Below are positions 1 to 8,323 of a DNA stretch of 21,835 nt, in pieces. The notes below the pieces were generated by a model, which worked only from the letters and a program-made list of their open reading frames with translations, was not told the DNA's origin and did not search any database. Position numbers and translations under genes: made by a program. The stretch's first letter is position 1. Each line of letters starts with the position of its first letter. The stretch is from Candidatus Raymondbacteria bacterium RIFOXYA2_FULL_49_16 (GTDB lineage Bacteria; Fibrobacterota; OXYB2-FULL-49-7; XYB2-FULL-49-35): the NCBI GenBank assembly GCA_001789205.1, contig MFYT01000105.1, positions 1-21,835 of the forward strand. Direction: 5' to 3'.

Positions 1-1064
1 GGATGACCCCGGCGCTTTCCAATGCAACGCCAGGCCCCCACACCATTGACGTGACTGCGGACGTCTATGGCGCGTACGGATACCTTGTCAAGATAATATT
101 TCTTTCGGCCGGAGCAGGGCTTTCTTCACTTGCCATGGACACATGGTGCCAGGCTGCGGCCCAGTCGTTTCCGGCAATCCTGTCGAAAGGTGTGGCCAAG
201 CAGGCCGCATTCGAGTACACCGCAAAGGATGTCAAGGGATACCAGACCGCGCCAATACGCATGTTTTTTGAGGAGGTGCCATCCTCTCCTGTGCACATAA
301 AACCTCCGCGTGAAGGGAAAATAAAATGGATGAGCGCAGGCGCATGTTTCAATAATCACCGCGCGTCTGATCTGATCGAATATTCCACCAACGGTGCGAA
401 CTGGACGCGGCTTTGCGGGCCTTCGGACTTTGGGGGCGATTTCAACGAATGTACACACTGGGTGTGCCAGCAGGACAAGGAGGTGGTATTTGACACACCA
501 GTTCCTGAGGTCTGGGTACGTTTTACCGGCGCGACTTTGCCTGGCACATGGGGCGCTGGACTGCGGGGAGGGCGGATATACGCGCATTATGAAGAATATG
601 ACAGACCAGTCACAAACAGCGCTGTCAGGATCACCCATAAGACGGTTTCGGCGGTATGCGACACGTTGGTCAGTGTTTCCGGAACAGATATGACGACCTA
701 TACCGCTTCAGGCATGGGTGTGGACGAGTGGATAAAGATGGAGGTTGCGGGGAATGTTCCCACTATGGCGGTCGAGAAGATCGGGGGGGGAGTGGAAAAC
801 GGGCTTGTGTGCGATGTGTTTCCGAACCCATTCAATCCCCGAACGGAAATTCGAATTTCGAATATCAAACAAGTGAAAAAGAACGTCGAAGTAAAGATTT
901 TTAATTGCCAAGGGGAAATGGTGCAGGATTTGTCTTCGGTCATTCGTCATTCTTCGTATAATTTCATTGTTTGGGACGCGGGAAACCTGCCCAGCGGCAT
1001 ATATGTCGTACAGGTACGGATGGGAAAAACGGTCATATCCAAGAAAGCGATTCTTTTCAAATAG
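1..1064 (+). CDS. 3' part of a secreted protein with type A sorting domain (5' end outside window)
   Basis: The reading frame is open from the first complete codon at base 3. No ribosome binding site precedes the ATG there and the protein has no signal peptide, so I read this as the C-terminal part of a longer gene. The first ~100 visible residues look like a beta-sandwich (hydrophobic alternation, SLAMDTW, EYTAKD). A second segment carries IEYSTNGANWTRL, a wording common in beta-propeller or F5/8-like surface proteins, but I cannot name the family. The last ~85 residues form a clear sorting domain: FPNPFNPRTEI, then VKIFNCQGEMVQDL, then WDAGNLPSGIYVVQV, ending ILFK. The export route by type IX secretion follows from that tail; the enzymatic or binding role is unknown. 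It ends in TAG and is followed by the largest gap in the window. Confidence 0.8.
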   Translation, partial: MTPALSNATPGPHTIDVTADVYGAYGYLVKIIFLSAGAGLSSLAMDTWCQAAAQSFPAILSKGVAKQAAFEYTAKDVKGYQTAPIRMFFEEVPSSPVHIKPPREGKIKWMSAGACFNNHRASDLIEYSTNGANWTRLCGPSDFGGDFNECTHWVCQQDKEVVFDTPVPEVWVRFTGATLPGTWGAGLRGGRIYAHYEEYDRPVTNSAVRITHKTVSAVCDTLVSVSGTDMTTYTASGMGVDEWIKMEVAGNVPTMAVEKIGGGVENGLVCDVFPNPFNPRTEIRISNIKQVKKNVEVKIFNCQGEMVQDLSSVIRHSSYNFIVWDAGNLPSGIYVVQVRMGKTVISKKAILFK

Positions 1065-1335
1065 TGTCAAATGACCAGTTCTCACTGCTTTGCTACATAA
1101 GGTTCTTAATAGCCATGATCTCGGGATGTCTGATTTCAGGGGTCTGGTGAACGGTGATACTTATTTAGATCATCAAAGCCAACCGGGGATCCAAGAAAAC
1201 GACATATTTTACTAAATTCCCCCTTTTTTTAATAAATATTCATGGTTTTTTATAAATTTATTCCATTATGAGGCTTTTATATTATCAAAGTAATCAATAG
1301 TTGAGACATTCCGATTTTTAAAAGGGAGGGGATTT
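1065..1335 (+). promoter_or_regulatory. Longest intergenic gap; probable promoter region of the downstream cluster
   Basis: This 271-nt stretch holds no credible reading frame. From about 1204 to 1320 it becomes strongly AT-rich, unlike the coding DNA around it, and it ends in a strong ribosome binding site (GGGAGGGG, 1323-1330) for the next gene. A TTATATTAT run near 1277-1285 could serve as a -10 element, but no convincing -35 lies at the right distance, so I do not assign a start site. GGGGA (1185-1189) could pair with TCCCC (1218-1222) ahead of a T-run (1224-1230), a weak terminator-like arrangement for the upstream gene. The promoter call rests on position and base composition only. Confidence 0.35.
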
Positions 1336-3345
1336 ATGATACGACTCTATTATTATGGTATTATTCTTTTTACAGTCAGTCTGGTTTTTTCCCAACTACC
1401 CACGATAAGGGAAGTTGAAAAGAGTTTCGGAAAACCGGCTTTCTTCATTCCACGAACCACCACACCGCCTGTTATTGATGGCGACTTAAACGACGCGGTT
1501 TGGCAGGATATTCAAAGCTATCAACTCGACCATTTTGACGGGTGCAGCTCGCCTATAGAGGCCCCAACAACAGTCAAATTCCTATGCAATGACAGCGGCC
1601 TGTATGTTGCGGCATATTGCACGGAACCGCGCATGGACCTTGCCCTGTCGAGTGGTGTCTGGAATGGTGATATAGTGGGACTCTGTGTTGACCCGGACCA
1701 TACACACCCGAAAATGCCTTTGCTTGCCCGCCTGAAGATCAATCTCAATGGCCAGTGCGACCTTTCTGGCGCTGAGGTCCGTGTTACAAAGGGCAGTGAT
1801 CACTGGACATGCGAATTTTTTGTACAATGGAACCTGCTGTGGATTTCTCCGGACAACATTCCAACCATCATTGGATTCAATTTCTTTCGTATCAGGCCGC
1901 AGGTGGGGCTGACAAATCCATGCAATTGCATGGCTGCGCCCGCGGTTCAGCGGGTGACGAATCTTGCAAACAGCCGATATGGTGAGAATACGTCCCTTGC
2001 GCCATTTTGGCTGGATTACAAAAGACCTGTAGGCCCAAGTACCACCTATGATCCGTTTTCCTGGGGACCAGTAGAAGACGTCTACTGCCCTTGGCGCTTA
2101 GGCCACGCCATTATTGAGAGCGGGGTCATACCAACGCCGCCACCCCCTCTGGACAGCCTGTTCAGGATCCTATATAAGGAGGATTTTGAGAACGGCAGCA
2201 GCGGTATTTTTTCGTTGGGCGCCATAGTCGATGAAAATTATCTTGGTTCCATGAAAGGATACCGGCAGTCCGGAGGCTGGATAAGCGCCGGGGTCAGTAT
2301 TCGAGACCCAATGGATGTGACCGTTGTGGCTACCTGCAAGATAAGCTCAGGAAGGTTGAATGTGTATCCGCGTTCAGCTGACCAGCTCTTTCCCCACCTC
2401 CATGAGAACTGGGGGGAGTATAAAAGCTATGCATCAGACCAGCCTGCTAATCCTGTAAACTACGGCTATGACACCCATTCGGACAAGATGGCCATATATA
2501 CTGTGGGCCGTTTTGGAAAAACAACAGGCGGTTGGAGGCAGGTCACGAATTATTTCGGAGAGGCAACATCAACATCTGTTATGGCCCCTTCGGCAGGATG
2601 GAATATCTGCAGGTTAAGGCTGGAATTGAACGATGGCGGGCCCGCATACCAGAACCTGGTTTGGCACTGGTATGATAGCCGGCGGAATCATCTGGATATT
2701 CAATCATTTACTTTCGCTGGTGAGGCCCTGACAATAGGTGATTTTATCGTTTATAAGGGTCAGGATGTTGAACCACCGGATACGGTAACCGGGATAGCGC
2801 AGACCGACCAAGGTGATTCAGTGGTCATCACCTGGAATCCATCTCACGACAATGTTCTCACCGCATATTATGAAGTCATGAGCATCGAGGAGGGTACGCA
2901 TGATTCCGTCTCTATCCTATATGCGCACGATCTCCGCGCTGTTATTTCCAAGACTGCTACGGCAGGAAAGCAGATCGTTGTGATTGCGTGGGACCTAGAC
3001 GGTAATGCCTCCTCTCAGAAATATCCGACCTCGGTCAGCTCTATGGACCAGGCCGGTACTAGTTTGGTATTTACGGCCTTCCCTGTTCCTTCAAACCCGG
3101 CGGTGCGTTTGAATTTTACGATTCCAAGTTTTAAAGGAAACGCCCAGAATGTCCTTATCCAGATTTTCAATGTCCAGGGGAAATTAATAAATACGCTGGT
3201 ACGGAAAACCATGAGAAGCGGCGCGCACAGCATTGCCTGGCATAACAGTGACAATAGAGGCAATACGGTTCCTTCAGGTGTATATCTGGCCAGAATGAAC
3301 GTGATGGGCATGGAAAAGACAATCAAGCTGATAGTGACAAAATGA
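1336..3345 (+). CDS. Secreted CBM9-like binding protein with FnIII and type A sorting domain
   Basis: The start is set by the GGGAGGGG ribosome site and a clear signal peptide (residues 1-20, hydrophobic core then VFSQ). Residues ~38-235 match the carbohydrate-binding family 9 / DOMON pattern: PPVIDGDLNDAVWQD at the front, VKFLCNDSGLYVAAYC, GDIVGLCVDPD, and a closing WTCEFFVQW segment. A proline run (PTPPPP, ~270) leads into a ~200-residue beta-rich region resembling a LamG/laminarinase-like sandwich (starts FENGSSGIFSLG). A fibronectin type III-like domain follows at ~476-565 (PDTVTGIAQ, VVITWNPS). The last ~90 residues are a sorting domain with a divergent motif, PVPSNPAVRLNF rather than PNPFNPST, then IFNVQGKLINTLV, PSGVYLARM and IVTK. 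Likely role: extracellular glycan binding; no catalytic motif seen. It heads the tightly packed run of genes. Confidence 0.8.
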   Translation: MIRLYYYGIILFTVSLVFSQLPTIREVEKSFGKPAFFIPRTTTPPVIDGDLNDAVWQDIQSYQLDHFDGCSSPIEAPTTVKFLCNDSGLYVAAYCTEPRMDLALSSGVWNGDIVGLCVDPDHTHPKMPLLARLKINLNGQCDLSGAEVRVTKGSDHWTCEFFVQWNLLWISPDNIPTIIGFNFFRIRPQVGLTNPCNCMAAPAVQRVTNLANSRYGENTSLAPFWLDYKRPVGPSTTYDPFSWGPVEDVYCPWRLGHAIIESGVIPTPPPPLDSLFRILYKEDFENGSSGIFSLGAIVDENYLGSMKGYRQSGGWISAGVSIRDPMDVTVVATCKISSGRLNVYPRSADQLFPHLHENWGEYKSYASDQPANPVNYGYDTHSDKMAIYTVGRFGKTTGGWRQVTNYFGEATSTSVMAPSAGWNICRLRLELNDGGPAYQNLVWHWYDSRRNHLDIQSFTFAGEALTIGDFIVYKGQDVEPPDTVTGIAQTDQGDSVVITWNPSHDNVLTAYYEVMSIEEGTHDSVSILYAHDLRAVISKTATAGKQIVVIAWDLDGNASSQKYPTSVSSMDQAGTSLVFTAFPVPSNPAVRLNFTIPSFKGNAQNVLIQIFNVQGKLINTLVRKTMRSGAHSIAWHNSDNRGNTVPSGVYLARMNVMGMEKTIKLIVTK

Positions 3346-3368
3346 AATAAACAAAAAAAGGAGGCGCC

Positions 3369-6086
3369 ATGTTTAGATCAATATCCTGCATGTTCACACT
3401 ACTACTCGGTATGGCATATGTCACCTATGGTACTGTGATTATAGAACGATGGGGCATTGCCGGAGGGAAAAACCAGCATCCCACCCTTAGTTATACTACG
3501 ATCAGCAAAGCGCTTTCCGTTGATCTTGCGCCGCTGTCCTCCGCATCGGTAGTATACCGGGCGACCCTCTACACATCCATGAACGTGTGGAACGGCTGGG
3601 ATGGGGCAGCGCCACATGGACGAACTGCATATGCTCTTGACAGTGTTTTAATTTATAATAAAACTGGTGCGGGTGCTTCGGATTATTCATCTGTTCCACT
3701 TCAGCTTTTACCTCCTTACTATCGCAGCTTTGACATGACAGATGCAGTCAGGGGGTGGCTCAGCAGCAGCGGCAGCAACTATGGCCTTTATGTAAAACAA
3801 TTCCCCAATTTTGACGCATCGAAGAGCTATTTAGAGATAATGTATGAAGGGGATGCGGGCAGTCCACCGGCACAGATTACAGGTTTGCATGCATTTTACC
3901 GGGCAGGCCAGACATTTATTACATGGAATGAGATGCAGGACTGGGTAGGCAAGGATAACCCGACAACCTTGGAAATGTATGATATTATGGCAAACCGCGA
4001 CAGCATAAGTCCCCAGGAGGTCAGATATTATGTATTTCAGCATACATCTCCAATAACCGCATCCAATATAAAAGACGCGACCTTTTTGGAAAGCATCCGG
4101 CCCGTATCAATATGGAACCTTATGGATATCACAAATGATTGGCAGTGCGAACAGTGCCAGAACGGACTTTTGGCCACGTATGTACTCGAACGTTTCTCAA
4201 CTGATGAGGATGGCAACGGCACCAGATTACCGCGCGACAAAGGACTATACGTTCATGCCGTAACAAGCAATCAGAATTCGTATTACGCCGTGGTGACTGT
4301 CGTAAACGGCAAGGCGAATACGATCGATCTGAGCGCGGAGAACGTTGTCGGACCGATAAATGAAACCATTTCCATGACAGAACCTACATTTCAAGGCCTT
4401 GATACTGTCAGCTATGGCGGCGAGGTGGAGCATTTTATTCACTTTCTATCTCCGCCGTTCGCCAATATACCAGGCCCGGGTTTGTCATGGGATTTTCAGA
4501 CGCGAGCCCGCCAATTTAATGATGGATGGCACTATGTTAACTTGCGGACAAAAGTGATAAACAGGGGCGGGGCTTTGACTCTTGAATGCGCCTCGTGGGG
4601 TGGAGTGCGAAGCAACAGCGTTACCGGCTTTGGACAACCCATTAATAACGGAATAAAGATACGCACAAATGATCAATGGCCTCCAAATGGTTTTACCGGA
4701 TTGCATGAATGCCTGGGCACCTTCAGGTCGTGGCGCGATGGCAAAGTCCACAATTACGCTGCGCGTAGAATTATATCGTACGTGGGTTGGGCCGACAGGC
4801 GATGGGGCATAGACAGCAATCAGATCTATATGACCGACTACGAAGGCATGTGGTCCGTACGCTACCCCCAGGTGTTTGCGGCGCATTATATCAAAGGGCT
4901 TACTGATGCCGGACAAGTTAACCCATCCTTTACCTGGCAGCTTGGAAGCAGGCTCGACAGAGTATGGGGTCAGGAAGCGTGGGGAGTTAGCATGGCCGAT
5001 ACCATGATAAACGCATGGGACTGGTTTGATTATTCGAAGGCTTATTACACAGACTCTATCCATATGTCGCCCCTTGTCAGCCAACCTGGACCAAGTCATG
5101 ACTGGAAAGGCAGGGGTGACCGCGCATGGGGAGGCGAACCAAGGATGGTGGAAAATACGCAGAAATATAAGCAAGCCTTTGTTTTCTCATGGCGTTGCAG
5201 CAACTGTGGGCTGGATGCAGGATGGGTAGGACTCAACCAATCGCCAACGTGCTGTTCTAATTACCAGGGATTAAGGCATTCGTCCCCGTTTATGGCCTTT
5301 ACAAACAACACTCTTGACCAGGATATCGGCGATACTATGTGGCACAATGATACGATAGGCTATGGAGGAGACGGAAGTGGTCAGATAAATGGCTTCGCCT
5401 ATTTTGACAGTATTCGTGAAACGTCTACCAGTTTTTCAGTAAATCTGTTTTTAAATGCACCGTATCTGAGTGATTTTGCATGCACGCCGACGGTAAAGCG
5501 TAATTGCGGCCTTACGCTTGATACCGGTGCCCATGTTGATGCAACGCCACGGCGCATGCAGCAGTTCGAAGTGAATGCATGCGACACCTTTACGTGGAAT
5601 ATTGTGTACAATAGCGCTACGGTAGACAGTGGTGAAATAGTGGCCTCTAACAAGAATGTTGTGACGGTCCCTGGTGTATTCATCACGAAGGAAAAACGGA
5701 AGCTCACCTTGCTGTTGAAAGGGAGGAGCGACGGAGTGTGCACGATAAATGCCGCTGTGGAAAAAACGGAGCAAGCAAGTGAAGATATCGTGCTTCGCGC
5801 GTTCCCAGTTCCGTTTAATCCTTCAACAAGGATTTATTACACTGTTCCTCCGCATTCAAGCGTGCAGTGGGGAGGGGTAAAGGAAAAACGAGTTAGGATA
5901 GCAGTGTATGATGTTAAAGGGACATTAGTACGAGTGCTTGCCGATGGAGTACGGAACAGGGGAGGGTATACTGTGGATTGGAATGGCGTTGATCGTGACA
6001 ACAGGCAGGTGTCCACAGGCATGTATGTTGTGCGCATGAGCGCAGGGAAAACTGGTAAAATGATAAAAGTATTATTGGTAAAATAA
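3369..6086 (+). CDS. Secreted alpha/beta-hydrolase-family pseudoenzyme with DNRLRE-like, FnIII and sorting domains
   Basis: AAGGAGG at 3357-3363 and a signal peptide (1-21, ending VTYG) fix the start. Residues ~22-160 resemble a DNRLRE-like sandwich (VVYRATLY, SFDMTDAVRGWL, NYGLYV). A FnIII-like domain follows (ITGLHAFYRAGQTFITW), then a region colinear with the hydrolase core of the gene at 18538 (shared GTF(R/K)SW(R/N)DG and ID(S/T)N(Q/R)I). At the nucleophile elbow the paralogues read G-x-S-x-G; here it is IYMTDYEGMWSV (Q485-V497) and about six residues shorter, so the serine is gone. The position of the catalytic histidine reads FSWRCSNCG, giving C610, C613, C628 and C629. An extra CxxC (C260, C263) sits earlier. 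The TPRRMQQ module starts at T726 and the sorting domain (FPVPFNPSTRI ... STGMYVVRM ... LLVK) closes the protein. I infer a non-catalytic binding or scaffold role. Confidence 0.78.
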   Translation: MFRSISCMFTLLLGMAYVTYGTVIIERWGIAGGKNQHPTLSYTTISKALSVDLAPLSSASVVYRATLYTSMNVWNGWDGAAPHGRTAYALDSVLIYNKTGAGASDYSSVPLQLLPPYYRSFDMTDAVRGWLSSSGSNYGLYVKQFPNFDASKSYLEIMYEGDAGSPPAQITGLHAFYRAGQTFITWNEMQDWVGKDNPTTLEMYDIMANRDSISPQEVRYYVFQHTSPITASNIKDATFLESIRPVSIWNLMDITNDWQCEQCQNGLLATYVLERFSTDEDGNGTRLPRDKGLYVHAVTSNQNSYYAVVTVVNGKANTIDLSAENVVGPINETISMTEPTFQGLDTVSYGGEVEHFIHFLSPPFANIPGPGLSWDFQTRARQFNDGWHYVNLRTKVINRGGALTLECASWGGVRSNSVTGFGQPINNGIKIRTNDQWPPNGFTGLHECLGTFRSWRDGKVHNYAARRIISYVGWADRRWGIDSNQIYMTDYEGMWSVRYPQVFAAHYIKGLTDAGQVNPSFTWQLGSRLDRVWGQEAWGVSMADTMINAWDWFDYSKAYYTDSIHMSPLVSQPGPSHDWKGRGDRAWGGEPRMVENTQKYKQAFVFSWRCSNCGLDAGWVGLNQSPTCCSNYQGLRHSSPFMAFTNNTLDQDIGDTMWHNDTIGYGGDGSGQINGFAYFDSIRETSTSFSVNLFLNAPYLSDFACTPTVKRNCGLTLDTGAHVDATPRRMQQFEVNACDTFTWNIVYNSATVDSGEIVASNKNVVTVPGVFITKEKRKLTLLLKGRSDGVCTINAAVEKTEQASEDIVLRAFPVPFNPSTRIYYTVPPHSSVQWGGVKEKRVRIAVYDVKGTLVRVLADGVRNRGGYTVDWNGVDRDNRQVSTGMYVVRMSAGKTGKMIKVLLVK

Positions 6087-6104
6087 TCGTAAAAGGGGGC
6101 TTTC

Positions 6105-8276
6105 ATGAAGTCGATATCCTTGATCGTTTTAAGCATAGTATGTTACCAAATTTTTGCTGCGCAACCATCGGATGTAAAGGGTTTTTTCCGGGAAGGCCAG
6201 GCTTTCATTACCTGGGAAGAAGATAATTCGCAAACCGGCGAAAAATACAGGGTATATCGGAGCGCTTCTCAGATAACGGACATTAACAGCGCCGACCTTA
6301 TCGCCGAAGTAAATGAAGGCTCAAGCACGTGGCGGGACATGCATAAAAAAGACGGAAGCCTTGTTGATCGTTGCAGCGGTGACCAAATAATCGATAAGTT
6401 CGTTATATATGATGACAGCGTCCAGCTAGGCACCACAACAGGGCTTTTTGTTCATACCGTGCATGAAACTGTACAGACAAACTATTATTATGCGGTGACC
6501 ACGGTTGCCGGTGTTTCTGAAAACACTGTCATTGACGCTTCCAACACCTGCGGTCCCATAAACGAATTAAAACAACCCGCAGGAGCGGTCAGATACCTGA
6601 CGACAAGCGCGAGCGGTACCATAAAAGAATGGTATATCATGTGGTTGGATTACGCGCTTTTTAAAGAAAACTATATGGGTTATGCTTTTTCCGTCGCCCT
6701 TACCATGAGCTCATTCTCGCAGGGAGGGGCAATGCCCCGCTTATATCTTGACGGGATAGGAACGATGAACGTATGTGCAGCGAATTATTCCAATTACGGA
6801 CAAGGCGATTTGAGTGATCAGGGAATGCCTACATGGTATTTTGGCCATCATAAATCCCTTGATTATGATGGAACGTCCACCGTCGGATATGCTCTCAAAG
6901 ACACAATAGCCAACTATATTCAATATAGAATAATCAAGTCAGCCCTATGGGCAAGAAGAAAATACAATATCACTGATCCGAGGTTTAAAATGGAAGGTTT
7001 TTCCATGGGCGGCTCGGGTATGTATGGTTTTTTAATGGCATTTCCCTCTTTTGTCACCTATGCCGGCGCTCAGGAAGGCCTTACCCAATACCGGGTTCCT
7101 GGAATTAATGAAAATGGCGATACCATATGGGCAAGCTCTGCATGGGGAAATTACGGCCGCCCGAATTTCAGCGATCATTCCCAGGAAAATCCGGTAAAAT
7201 TCCTGCCTTTTAATGATCCTGATTATCCGGAACTTGACTGGGTAACACAATATAATGGGATGAATATCTACGACGCCAGGGATGCGGCGAATTTTTTAAG
7301 AATAAATACGGCCAAAAGTTTCGGGCTTTTAGCGGCCATTCATGGAGGCAGGGATGGTTCGATCCCTTATGCCCGTAATGGCGCGCATTTTGAGGAGTAT
7401 ATCAAAAATTCGAGGCATTGTTTTACCTATTATTATAAAGCAGAGGCAGGGCACAGTTCAGGACAGCTGCAAAGCAACGGGATGGGCGGACGTATACGAT
7501 GGGATGAAAGCAGACCTGGTTTTTCAAATGTGCCTCCCCGGATCGTTTATTTGTGGAACAATTACAATTCAGGATTGTCATATTATGGAACAGATACAAG
7601 CCGCGGATATTGCCTGGATGCAAAATGGGGCTGCATTGATGCCCCGATAGGGGGCCATAAAATAGCAGAGACAGACTCGTCATGGAGCATCCCGGTATTC
7701 GGAATTCCCCTGAGCAACGCTCCTGTTGGTTATACATTCGGAGATTATACACTGGATATTACGCCAAGAAATCTCCAGCAGCTTGAAGTGTGGCACGGGG
7801 ACACGTTTGTCTATACAATCACGGATACCGCCGATAATATGGAAGCTTCCGGCGAAATTATAGCCGACAGCCTCAATCTATTGCTGATACCGCAGGTGCC
7901 GGTACGGCTTAACGGTGCTATTGCAAAGGTTGTGTTAAAATCACGAAGCCCCACCACCGGAACAGGGGCATTGGGAAAAATGGATTTTATTAAAACCGGC
8001 ATTGCCATTACACCCAATCCTTTTAATCCTTCAACCATTGTCTCTTTTGGTATTGGCAGGAAATATAGTGTTCGGACATCCGGACAGATGAATATTTATT
8101 CAATGAATGGAAAAATTGTAAGGGTTCTTTCTGTTTCCAGCAGGATAAAGGATGGCTACCAGGTATGCTGGGATGGAAAGGACGGTTCAGGCAGAACCCT
8201 TGGAGCCGGTGTATATTTTATTTCCATTACTATTGATGGAAAAAACATTCACGAAAAGTTGGTATTATCAAAATAA
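6105..8276 (+). CDS. Secreted alpha/beta hydrolase (esterase-like) with FnIII and type A sorting domain
   Basis: Starts 18 nt after the previous gene, with AAGGGGG upstream and a signal peptide ending IFAAQ (~residue 19). The mature protein begins directly with a FnIII-like domain (DVKGFFREGQAFITWEED), matching the second domain of its upstream paralogue but lacking the DNRLRE-like part. The hydrolase core has a full triad candidate: nucleophile S300 in GFSMGGSG, acid D417 in HGGRDGSIPY, and H450 in EAGHSSG, in the normal order and spacing for the alpha/beta-hydrolase fold. A shared module begins TPRNLQQLE at T553. The tail is a sorting domain: ITPNPFNPSTIVSF, IYSMNGKIVRVL, WDGKDGSGRTLGAGVYF, LVLSK. 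Carboxyl-ester hydrolysis outside the cell, for example on acylated polysaccharide, is an inference; a peptidase of the prolyl-oligopeptidase type is a possible alternative. Confidence 0.82.
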   Translation: MKSISLIVLSIVCYQIFAAQPSDVKGFFREGQAFITWEEDNSQTGEKYRVYRSASQITDINSADLIAEVNEGSSTWRDMHKKDGSLVDRCSGDQIIDKFVIYDDSVQLGTTTGLFVHTVHETVQTNYYYAVTTVAGVSENTVIDASNTCGPINELKQPAGAVRYLTTSASGTIKEWYIMWLDYALFKENYMGYAFSVALTMSSFSQGGAMPRLYLDGIGTMNVCAANYSNYGQGDLSDQGMPTWYFGHHKSLDYDGTSTVGYALKDTIANYIQYRIIKSALWARRKYNITDPRFKMEGFSMGGSGMYGFLMAFPSFVTYAGAQEGLTQYRVPGINENGDTIWASSAWGNYGRPNFSDHSQENPVKFLPFNDPDYPELDWVTQYNGMNIYDARDAANFLRINTAKSFGLLAAIHGGRDGSIPYARNGAHFEEYIKNSRHCFTYYYKAEAGHSSGQLQSNGMGGRIRWDESRPGFSNVPPRIVYLWNNYNSGLSYYGTDTSRGYCLDAKWGCIDAPIGGHKIAETDSSWSIPVFGIPLSNAPVGYTFGDYTLDITPRNLQQLEVWHGDTFVYTITDTADNMEASGEIIADSLNLLLIPQVPVRLNGAIAKVVLKSRSPTTGTGALGKMDFIKTGIAITPNPFNPSTIVSFGIGRKYSVRTSGQMNIYSMNGKIVRVLSVSSRIKDGYQVCWDGKDGSGRTLGAGVYFISITIDGKNIHEKLVLSK

Positions 8277-8323
8277 GTGAATAGCCAAAGAGGCTTGGAA
8301 GAGTTCGAGAAAAGGAGGGTGGC

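Noticed and set aside
126-638. 170-codon open frame on the minus strand
   Set aside because: Opposite the left-edge secreted protein; low-complexity Arg/Cys/Pro-rich composition typical of an antisense shadow.
1185-1230. GGGGA / TCCCC pair followed by a T-run as a rho-independent terminator
   Set aside because: Only five base pairs with a loop of about 28 nt and one unpaired base before the T-run; too weak to call as a terminator, so mentioned only within the gap entry.
4485-5174. 229-codon open frame on the minus strand
   Set aside because: It lies wholly inside the strongly supported + strand gene at 3369, has no ribosome site or recognisable motif, and is a shadow of the coding frame.
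5196-5255. Zinc-ribbon domain from C610-x2-C613 and C628-C629
   Set aside because: The second pair is adjacent rather than CxxC, and the protein is exported, where disulfides are as likely; kept only as part of the pseudoenzyme finding.
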